Shown here one piece after another: positions 8,106-13,353 of a stretch of DNA of 13,353 nucleotides. The DNA is taken from positions 1 to 13,353 of the forward strand of contig JAHDGO010000009.1 in assembly GCA_020627605.1 (NCBI GenBank), given 5' to 3'. Source of the DNA: Yoonia sp. GTDB lineage: Bacteria; Pseudomonadota; Alphaproteobacteria; Rhodobacterales; Rhodobacteraceae. Under the pieces are notes generated by a model. That model was not told the origin of the DNA. It saw nothing but the letters and a program-made list of their open reading frames with translations, and did no database searches. Position 1 is the first letter of the stretch; the number at the start of each line of letters is the position of its first letter. The position numbers were made by a program, and so were the translations under genes.

Positions 8106-8594
8106 ATGATTTCAAGACGCAATGTGGTGATTGGCGGGGCCTTGGGCCTTGCGGCATGTTCGACCGGGTTGCCGGTTTATACCGGGCCAGAGGTGACACG
8201 CATTCAGGTGTTCAAGACCGCGCGACGGATGCAATTGCTGCATCACACGACATTGCTCAAGGAATACACCTTTGAACTGGGCTTTGCGCCAACCGGGCAC
8301 AAGGAACAGGAAGGCGACGGCAAAACACCCGAAGGGGCCTATCTGATCGACCGGCGCAATCCCAACAGCAGCTTTCACCTGTCGCTTGGCATTTCATACC
8401 CGAATGCCGATGACATTGCTGCGGCAAAGGCCAAAGGCGTCAAACCCGGCGGTGATATCTTTATCCATGGCACACCCGACCGCTGGCGCGGCACGCCGGA
8501 TTGGACATGGGGCTGTATCGCTGTGACCAATGACGAGATGGAAGAAATCTATGTCATGGTGCAGAACGGAACGCAGATTTTCCTCTACGCCTAG
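8106..8594 (+). CDS. L,D-transpeptidase (YkuD domain) lipoprotein
   Basis: Predicted periplasmic, lipid-anchored YkuD-domain enzyme of 162 residues. The N-terminus carries SRR then a hydrophobic stretch ending LAAC, so a lipobox with C18 as the lipidated residue and a possible Tat signal. The catalytic pattern is H121 (IFIHGT) and C137 (WTWGCIAVTN). Features such as EGDGKTPEGAY and NPNSSFHLSLGISYPN resemble the YafK/DpaA branch, whose E. coli member cuts the lipoprotein-peptidoglycan bond; whether this one joins or cuts cannot be decided. ATG 8106 gives the best signal peptide; in-frame ATG 8094 adds four residues. The 88 bases upstream show no clear promoter or terminator. Its TAG overlaps the stop of the convergent CAP gene. 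Confidence 0.87.
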   Translation: MISRRNVVIGGALGLAACSTGLPVYTGPEVTRIQVFKTARRMQLLHHTTLLKEYTFELGFAPTGHKEQEGDGKTPEGAYLIDRRNPNSSFHLSLGISYPNADDIAAAKAKGVKPGGDIFIHGTPDRWRGTPDWTWGCIAVTNDEMEEIYVMVQNGTQIFLYA

Positions 8595-9142
8595 AACGCC
8601 GCGCTGGCGATGGGGCGGCTGACGCTGGGGTCGCTGCCCATGTTCATGGTCCACCAGAGTTTCCCGGATTCTTCCTGAAACCATGAAAAGCCCATGGACC
8701 GCGCGTCTGGATCAAGGACAACGGTCCGCGTATCCGGCTGCGCCATCCATGCCGCAAGTGTCTGCAACTCGGATTCAAACGATTCAGAGATGTTTTCACC
8801 CAACAGCCGTCCGGGGAAACCGACACGGCGGGCGCGGTCCAGCGGGCTGGACCCGTCAGAGCCGAACAGCCATGGCCGGTTCTGCACAGCCATATCACGT
8901 GAATGGGTTGCGGCGGCTGCGTTGAGTGCCGCGTTCAATTCAACCGGCGGCACGCCAGCCTGCTGACGCAGCGCATTGACGCTGTCCAGCATACGGAACT
9001 GCACCGCGGCCTCTTCCCCCGGTGCGATACGGTAGGCCACCGGCAAAGGCAGACCATCAGGCCCCAAAGGGCGCCGAGGTGCTGAACTACAGGCGGTCAG
9101 ACCAGCAGCAGCCAGCCCAAGGATCATCTCGCGTCGCAACAT
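8591..9142 (-). CDS. CAP/SCP-domain lipoprotein
   Basis: Predicted exported lipoprotein of 183 residues with a CAP (SCP/PR-1-like) domain. The signal is MLRREMILGLAAAGLTAC, with the lipobox cysteine at C18. CAP-type features are VNALRQQAGVPPVELN, the helix with THSRDMA, GSDGSSPLDRARRVGF, GENISESF, and the C-terminal GFSW/WWTMNMG strands. Two histidines usual in CAP proteins (after the THSRDMA helix and before the last strands) are not seen; the corresponding stretches read PWLFGSDG and QPDTRTVVLD. An upstream in-frame GTG at 9169 with AAGGAAG directly before it could add nine residues, but the spacing is poor. Role is unknown; it sits between two L,D-transpeptidases, pointing to an envelope function. 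Family call fairly sure, function not. Confidence 0.8.
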   Translation of the reverse strand: MLRREMILGLAAAGLTACSSAPRRPLGPDGLPLPVAYRIAPGEEAAVQFRMLDSVNALRQQAGVPPVELNAALNAAAATHSRDMAVQNRPWLFGSDGSSPLDRARRVGFPGRLLGENISESFESELQTLAAWMAQPDTRTVVLDPDARSMGFSWFQEESGKLWWTMNMGSDPSVSRPIASAAF

Positions 9143-9312
9143 GGCGGATCTCGCTTCGTTTTGGTTCACCTTCCTTAGCGGGAAGACTGTGACACTTCAA
9201 ACCCACAGGCAATGGAACGCTTACCAATGACGGATGTTTGAATTGAAGTGCTGTATCAGTCACATTAGATACCAGCATTGAAACGGAATTGGACGCAATT
9301 CGGGATATAATG
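9143..9312. promoter_or_regulatory. Divergent promoter region between CAP gene and second transpeptidase
   Basis: This 170-base non-coding gap must hold both start signals. It contains an 8-base inverted repeat, CACTTCAA at 9193-9200 and TTGAAGTG at 9243-9250, plus a nested TTCAAAC (9196-9202) and GTTTGAA (9236-9242). TTGAAG at 9243-9248 followed 17 bases later by TAGATA is a weak forward promoter candidate, and the mirror TTGAAG on the minus strand could serve the CAP gene. Hexamer matches are poor, so only the presence of a divergent region is firm. Confidence 0.45.
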
Positions 9313-9897
9313 ATGACAAAAAGCGATTTTACACGCCGTGGTTTTCTGGCGGCATCTGCTGCAATGGTGTCAACCGGCGCTGTTGCGCAGACTGCGAACA
9401 CGACAGAAATTGAAAGCGACATCAGCCAGGGGGTACGGCGGAATATCTCCAGCTTCCGTTCTTTGGACTGGCAGCCGTATTTCAGCAACCTCGACAATGG
9501 CGCGATCCTTGTGGATATCCAGTCGCGCGCCTTGCACTACTGGTCACAGGATCAGTCGATCTACAAGCTGTACCCGACCAGCGTGCCGCTGACGCAGGAC
9601 CTGACGCGTACCGGGCGCACCTCGATCACCCGCAAGGTTGAGGGGCCAAGCTGGGCGCCGACACCGGCGATGAAGTTGCGCAACCCTGAATGGCCTGATT
9701 TTGTCCCGCCGGGTCCTGACAACCCGCTGGGTACACATGCGTTGCACCTGACATGGCAATACTACCGCATCCACGGCACCCATGACACGCGCAAGATCGG
9801 ACGCCGGTCATCGAACGGGTGCATCGGTCTTTACAATGAACAGATCGCAGAGCTGTACAGCCTGACACAGGTTGGCACGCAGGTTCTGCTGATCTGA
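9313..9897 (+). CDS. Tat-exported L,D-transpeptidase (ErfK/YbiS/YnhG type)
   Basis: Predicted periplasmic L,D-transpeptidase of 194 residues. The N-terminus has a twin-arginine signal (FTRRGFLAAS) and a likely cleavage after AVA in GAVAQ, with no lipobox, so it should be soluble. The YkuD catalytic pattern is textbook: H154 in IHGT, then IGRRSSNGCIGLYN with nucleophile C170, the only cysteine in the protein. The middle part (GPSWAPTPAM, VPPGPDNPLG) matches the ErfK group. Such enzymes crosslink peptidoglycan at meso-diaminopimelate or tie outer-membrane proteins to it; in other Alphaproteobacteria they attach beta-barrel proteins. ATG 9313 is preferred over adjacent ATG 9310 because GGGA (9302-9305) is then seven bases away. 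A strong terminator follows directly. Confidence 0.92.
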   Translation: MTKSDFTRRGFLAASAAMVSTGAVAQTANTTEIESDISQGVRRNISSFRSLDWQPYFSNLDNGAILVDIQSRALHYWSQDQSIYKLYPTSVPLTQDLTRTGRTSITRKVEGPSWAPTPAMKLRNPEWPDFVPPGPDNPLGTHALHLTWQYYRIHGTHDTRKIGRRSSNGCIGLYNEQIAELYSLTQVGTQVLLI

Positions 9898-9918
9898 GAC
9901 GGCCCAGAACCGCAACAA

Positions 9919-9946
9919 AAAAGGCGCACCCTGCGGTGCGCCTTTT
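9919..9946. terminator. Bidirectional intrinsic terminator
   Basis: A perfect 12-base-pair stem (arms 9919-9930 and 9935-9946, core GGCGCACC/GGTGCGCC) with a CTGC tetraloop. It has A-runs on the left and T-runs on the right, so each strand yields a GC hairpin followed by U's. It lies between the convergent second transpeptidase and the protein kinase and can end both transcripts. Confidence 0.93.
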
Positions 9947-9962
9947 CTCGTATCAGGTCAGA

Positions 9963-11204
9963 TCAGCGCTTGCTGAGCCAGCCCAGAATGCCGCGTTTGC
10001 GCTCCCGCTCTGGGACGGCGAGTTTGCCGACATCCTGTGAAATCGGTTGAGAGGTTGGTTTGACCCCAATGCTTTCCGAGGTCTCGCGGTTGAATTCGTC
10101 GGCCCACTCGGGCTTGGAATTGACCCTATCGACCGGTGTCGGCATCGGCGGCTGATCCTTGGCCGCGCGCGGTTGCGAATTCAGCACATATTCGTTGGTT
10201 TCCGACACCAGACGGGTCAGCACCTTGCCCAAATCGGCCTTTGATCGCGGTGTCAGGGATTTGACCCGCACCTCTTCCTTGTTGATGAGGTTTGTCCATT
10301 CGCGCGCGGACTGCAGACGTGCCTTGGGCAGGATCTGCATGGCCTTGTCGATGGCTTGCAGGAAATCATCATCATATTCGGGAAAACGCCCGGTCAGCGG
10401 CTCACAGGGGTCAGGGTTGTTGCCCGCAAACTCTGCCATGCGTGTCTGGCTGTTGGGTGGGGCTTCGCCGCTGATCAGGTGATAGAAGGTTGCGCCCAGC
10501 GCATAAAGATCACTGCTTGGGCCTTGCTTGCCGCCAGCAAAGTAGAATTCCTGCGGGGAATAGCCGTCCTTGACCACCAGCACCGATGACACAGCACGGG
10601 TTTCGCGGCTGGCCTCTTCGCGGGCGGCTCCAAAGTCGATCAGGACAGGACTGCCCCATTTATCGAGAAGGATGTTATCTGGCGAGATATCGCGATGCAG
10701 CAGATCGTTCTGGTGTACCAGATCGACCGCATCCAAGAGCTTGATCAGGATTTCCTTGACCTGTGGCGGTGTCAGACGCTCGCGTTCCTGCTTGATGATG
10801 CTCAGCAGGTCGCGCCCATGGATCAGGTCCAGCACCATATAGGCGGTCTGGTTGTCCTCAAAAATGCGGTGCACACCGACGATGTTCGGATGGCGCATCT
10901 TGGCGATGCTGCGCGCCTCGCGCATGAACATTTCGACGATGGTGCGATATTTGTCTTCGTGCTGGTCAGAGCGGACCAGAACCTCTTTACCGACACGGCG
11001 GCAAAAGACCTCTGGATAGCATTCCTTGATCACGACATCCCGGCCAAGGTAATGGTCCCTTGCCAGATAGGTGATCCCAAAGCCGCCATTGCTGAGCGGG
11101 CGTTCGATCTTGAACTGATCATCAAGCAGACTCGTTCCCGCTGGAAGAGCCTCGCTCCCCTGCTGAACCGAACTTTCTAGGTCAGTATTGGCCGCTACAT
11201 TCAT
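9963..11204 (-). CDS. Soluble Hanks-type Ser/Thr protein kinase
   Basis: Predicted eukaryotic-like protein kinase of 413 residues. The catalytic domain spans about residues 31-300, with glycine loop LSNGGFGITY (37-46), ATP-binding K60 (VVIKE), alpha-C E96, catalytic HRDISPDN (170-177) and DFG (190-192). All key residues are present, so it should be active; HRD suggests activation-loop control. The C-terminal 110 or so residues are polar and Pro-rich with a basic end (ERERKRGILGWLSKR), probably disordered, with no membrane segment and no PASTA or FHA domain. ATG 11204 was chosen over a start at 11249 because the extra residues look unrelated and GGTGAG lies just upstream. No phosphatase or substrate gene is adjacent, so its pathway is unknown. 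Confidence 0.9.
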   Translation of the reverse strand: MNVAANTDLESSVQQGSEALPAGTSLLDDQFKIERPLSNGGFGITYLARDHYLGRDVVIKECYPEVFCRRVGKEVLVRSDQHEDKYRTIVEMFMREARSIAKMRHPNIVGVHRIFEDNQTAYMVLDLIHGRDLLSIIKQERERLTPPQVKEILIKLLDAVDLVHQNDLLHRDISPDNILLDKWGSPVLIDFGAAREEASRETRAVSSVLVVKDGYSPQEFYFAGGKQGPSSDLYALGATFYHLISGEAPPNSQTRMAEFAGNNPDPCEPLTGRFPEYDDDFLQAIDKAMQILPKARLQSAREWTNLINKEEVRVKSLTPRSKADLGKVLTRLVSETNEYVLNSQPRAAKDQPPMPTPVDRVNSKPEWADEFNRETSESIGVKPTSQPISQDVGKLAVPERERKRGILGWLSKR

Positions 11205-11336
11205 TCTCACCGATCCCAGCACCAAAAACCGTGGCGCAACTCGAAACAAAACTACAAATCCTCAGTGAACCTGCCCGAGAAATATGGTTCCAATGCGGCG
11301 AGTGTAGGGAAACTTGTGTCCTATGCCCAAGATTTA

Positions 11337-11360
11337 CGCGGAATTTCAATGGTTTCCGCG
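11337..11360. promoter_or_regulatory. Inverted repeat, possible operator upstream of the kinase
   Basis: CGCGGAA at 11337-11343 and TTCCGCG at 11354-11360 form perfect 7-base arms around a 10-base centre. On the minus strand the centre contains TTGAAA (11344-11349), a possible -35 for the kinase, with the weak -10-like CATAGG (11320-11325) 18 bases further. A repressor covering a -35 would fit this layout. It lies about 133 bases before the kinase start. Confidence 0.35.
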
Positions 11361-11451
11361 ACGATACCCCTCCGCCTGGCCCTATTATTGATGCCAATTT
11401 GAGAACAATCAATCGTTTCGGCCAAGACGGCGCGATCCGTCACCAAAACCG

Positions 11452-11467
11452 CCGAGGCGATTCTCGG
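11452..11467 (-). terminator. Weak hairpin just after hemH
   Basis: On the minus strand CCGAG and CTCGG form a 5-bp stem with a 6-base loop directly after the hemH stop, followed a few bases later by four T's. The stem is short and the T-run small, so it is at best a weak terminator. Confidence 0.25.
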
Positions 11468-11469
11468 GC

Positions 11470-12549
11470 CTAGTCCAGCCAGCCCTGCAGGTTCTTGGTG
11501 ATCACCCCTGACAGCGCATCGATATGCGCCGGGTCGTCATTCAGGCAGGGGATGTATGTGAAATGTTCGCCACCGGCCTCTTCAAAGCTTTCCTTGATCT
11601 CTTCGTTGATCTCTTCCAGCGTTTCGATGCAATCGGCAGAGAAAGCAGGCGCACAGACGGCGATGTTCTTGACGCCCTCTTCCTCGGCCAGACGGGCGAC
11701 TTCCTCAACCGTGTAGGGTTTCAGCCATTCTTCGGGGCCAAAGCGGGACTGAAAGGTGGTCACGATCTCTGTCTTGTCCCATCCCAGACGTTCGCGCAAA
11801 AGCCGCGTCGTTTTCTGGCACTGGCAATGGTAAGGGTCACCCTCGCGCAGATAGCGTTCCGGCACACCGTGATAGGAACAGATCAGCTTCTCTGGCCGCG
11901 TGTCCGCTGCCGCATAGGCGCGTTCGATGGATTGGGCCAGCGCCTCGATATAGGCGGGCTCTTCAAAGTAGGGTTCGACCACGCGGGCAATCGGTTGCCA
12001 TTTTTCATCCATCAGCGCGCGAAAGAACTGATCATTCGCGGTGGCAGAGGTCGCACCAGCGTAATGCGGGTACAGCGGAAAGAACAGGATCTTGGTGCAG
12101 CCGTCCGCGACCATCTCGCGCACTTTGGATTTGGTCGACGGGTTGCCGTAGCGCATGCAGAAATCGACCCGCACATCATCACCGTAACGCGCGACCATCT
12201 GGGCCTTGATCGCGGCTGTCTGCTTTTTCGTGATGGTCAGAAGCGGGCTTTCATCATCTTCTTCATTCCAGATGGATTTATAGGCCGCACCGGATGAAAA
12301 GGGACGTTTGCTGAGGATGATCAGCTGCAACAGCGGTTGCCAGATCCATGCGGAATAATCCACGACGCGCTTGTCTGACAGGAATTCATTCAGATAGCGG
12401 CGCATCGACCAGTAATCGGTGCCATCGGGCGTGCCAAGGTTGGCGATCAGGATGCCCACGCGCGCAGGCTTGATCGGCGGGTGATCCGCACTGGCATGGG
12501 CCGGGCAGACCGCCGGGCGCACGTCATTCTGGCCTTGGGCATCGAACAT
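11470..12549 (-). CDS. hemH: Ferrochelatase
   Basis: Inserts Fe2+ into protoporphyrin IX, the last step of protoheme synthesis, in the cytosol or at the inner membrane. The 359-residue protein has the family landmarks in order: ILIANLGTPDG near the N-terminus, FCMRYGNPS, FFPLYPHYAGAT, the active-site SYHGVPERYLREGDPYH, TTFQSRFGPEEWLKPYT, and CAPAFSADCIETLEEI. Start ATG 12549 is preferred because AAAGGA lies eight bases upstream; the ATG at 12555 would be only two bases from it. It lies 57 bases downstream of the methyltransferase gene on the same strand, so it may be co-transcribed, although TTGACG (12605-12610 on the minus strand) could be a -35 of its own. N-terminal 25 residues are variable. 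Assignment is very secure. Confidence 0.96.
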   Translation of the reverse strand: MFDAQGQNDVRPAVCPAHASADHPPIKPARVGILIANLGTPDGTDYWSMRRYLNEFLSDKRVVDYSAWIWQPLLQLIILSKRPFSSGAAYKSIWNEEDDESPLLTITKKQTAAIKAQMVARYGDDVRVDFCMRYGNPSTKSKVREMVADGCTKILFFPLYPHYAGATSATANDQFFRALMDEKWQPIARVVEPYFEEPAYIEALAQSIERAYAAADTRPEKLICSYHGVPERYLREGDPYHCQCQKTTRLLRERLGWDKTEIVTTFQSRFGPEEWLKPYTVEEVARLAEEEGVKNIAVCAPAFSADCIETLEEINEEIKESFEEAGGEHFTYIPCLNDDPAHIDALSGVITKNLQGWLD

Positions 12550-12557
12550 TGTCATCG

Positions 12558-12563
12558 TCCTTT
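12558..12563 (-). promoter_or_regulatory. Shine-Dalgarno site of hemH
   Basis: AAAGGA on the minus strand, eight bases before ATG 12549 and two bases before ATG 12555. The spacing selects the inner ATG. Confidence 0.6.
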
Positions 12564-12606
12564 GGTAGCGCGATTAAGGGTGGAGTTAAACGGAATACGG
12601 CCCGCG

Positions 12607-13353
12607 TCAATCTTTGGACCGATCAAAGGGTTTCTCTGTTGTGCCCAGCGCATCGGCCAGCCGCGTTGTGGCGCTGCCGGGGCGCAGTGGTTGCGGCTGA
12701 TCGGTCGAGGGCGCCCAGCCGGTCAGCGTGATCACCTCAAACGTGGCATCGACGCGGCCTTCATCGTTGCGAAAGTTGTCGGCGTAGATACAGGCCGCCT
12801 CTGTCAGGACATTGCGCCGGGTGGGATGTTTGATGCGGTCGGAAAGCGCGTTGTTCTCACCCATCTTGCGCAGGTCGTGCATCAGGTGAAACGCGTTGAC
12901 ATAGCTTGCCGTGATGGGCGCGCTGTCGGCCACCGGCAAGGCAAAGCCCGCCCGCTGCAACAGCCCGCCAAGATCGCGAATCTCGCCCATCGGCGCGATG
13001 CGGGGCGACAGCCCGCCGGTGACCGTCGCCTCTGCCTCTGCCAATGCGGCCCGCAATTCATGCAGGGTCTGCCCGCCAAGGAAATTGCACAAAAGCAGCC
13101 CGTCAGGTTGCAGGGCATGCCGCGCCTGTACCAGCTGGCCCACCGGATCATTGGCCCAATGCAGGCACATGGCATGGATGATCAGGTCATGGGCCTGTGG
13201 TTGCAGATCAAGGGTGTCATCATCAGCAATGATCGTGGCGTCAGGAAAGCGCATCGCCCAGAAATCCGCAAATCCGGTGACAATCGCGACTGATGTAAAG
13301 GTTCTGTTAACCTCGTTCAGTCTTTCTTGCAGTTCCTCGGCGGCCTGCTCCTG
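12607..13353 (-). CDS. BioC/NDUFAF5-like SAM-dependent methyltransferase, 5' end missing
   Basis: C-terminal 248 residues of a class I SAM-fold protein; the frame is open to the window edge, so the start lies beyond 13353. The outermost part reads ERLNEVNRTFTSVAIVTGF, typical of the NDUFAF5/C20orf7 branch. Further in come HDLIIHAMCLHWANDPVGQL (motif IV region, with the LHW signature of this family), LQPDGLLLCNFLGG, and the C-terminal SYVNAFHLMHDLRKMGE. The mitochondrial relative hydroxylates an arginine of complex I subunit NDUFS7; the bacterial role is not established here, and BioC-like carboxyl methylation is an alternative. SAM-binding motif I is only partly visible (VTGF in place of the usual glycine-rich turn). 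The only Met codon marked inside (13254) is internal. hemH follows 57 bases downstream on the same strand. Confidence 0.82.
   Translation of the reverse strand, partial: QEQAAEELQERLNEVNRTFTSVAIVTGFADFWAMRFPDATIIADDDTLDLQPQAHDLIIHAMCLHWANDPVGQLVQARHALQPDGLLLCNFLGGQTLHELRAALAEAEATVTGGLSPRIAPMGEIRDLGGLLQRAGFALPVADSAPITASYVNAFHLMHDLRKMGENNALSDRIKHPTRRNVLTEAACIYADNFRNDEGRVDATFEVITLTGWAPSTDQPQPLRPGSATTRLADALGTTEKPFDRSKD

Larger units (their letters stand above)
11205..11469. other. Non-coding region between hemH and the kinase gene
   Basis: This 265-base stretch is visibly less GC-rich than its surroundings and holds no credible gene. A plus-strand reading frame (11231-11473) has G or C at only 38 of 80 third codon positions and uses rare codons (AGA, AGG, ATA, CTA), unlike all genes here. 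The region presumably carries the hemH end and the kinase promoter; it contains the inverted repeat at 11337-11360 and a weak hairpin after hemH. A small RNA or leader is possible but not shown. Confidence 0.6.

Noticed and set aside
9306..9311. Perfect TATAAT hexamer
   Set aside because: It overlaps the start codons of the second transpeptidase; a transcript from it would begin after the ATG, and no -35 lies at the right distance. Probably chance.
12481..13293. Long plus-strand open frame of 270 codons opposite hemH and the methyltransferase
   Set aside because: It is antisense to two well-recognised genes and its protein shows no family resemblance; long shadow frames are common in GC-rich DNA.

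Overview
The window reads as chromosomal DNA from an alphaproteobacterium, most likely a marine Rhodobacteraceae (Roseobacter-type) species. This rests on the GC-rich third codon positions, the protein flavour (Hsp33, class II CCA transferase, HemH and an NDUFAF5-like methyltransferase all look rhodobacterial), and the tight overlapping gene packing. It is an inference; no database search was possible. No tRNA, rRNA, insertion sequence, prophage gene or CRISPR array was seen.

Positions 1-8017 are a plus-strand run of seven densely packed genes. They are the 3' part of hslO (redox chaperone Hsp33), a CoA-pyrophosphatase-type Nudix hydrolase, the tRNA CCA-adding enzyme, a LysE/RhtB-type exporter, two tandem half-size ABC exporters that probably form a heterodimer, and a TrmA/RlmD-type RNA methyltransferase. 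Most neighbours overlap by 4 or 8 bases or abut. The one gap (LysE to ABC, 47 bases) carries a -10-like box, so the ABC pair may have its own promoter.

Positions 8018-9897 form an envelope cluster of three small exported proteins: a lipoprotein L,D-transpeptidase (plus), a CAP/SCP-domain lipoprotein (minus) and a second, Tat-exported L,D-transpeptidase (plus). The first two converge so tightly that their stop codons share a CTAG. The last two diverge from a 170-base region with inverted repeats. A strong bidirectional terminator closes the cluster.

Positions 9963-13353 are on the minus strand: a soluble Hanks-type Ser/Thr protein kinase with a disordered tail, a 265-base non-coding region with an inverted repeat, ferrochelatase (hemH), and the 3' part of a BioC/NDUFAF5-like methyltransferase that runs off the window end.

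Most of the window is ordinary core genome. The parts most worth a second look are the transpeptidase/CAP/transpeptidase cluster, the orphan kinase with its palindromic upstream region, and the ABC pair with a shared N-terminal motif. I see no clear evidence of a wholly new defence or mobile system.
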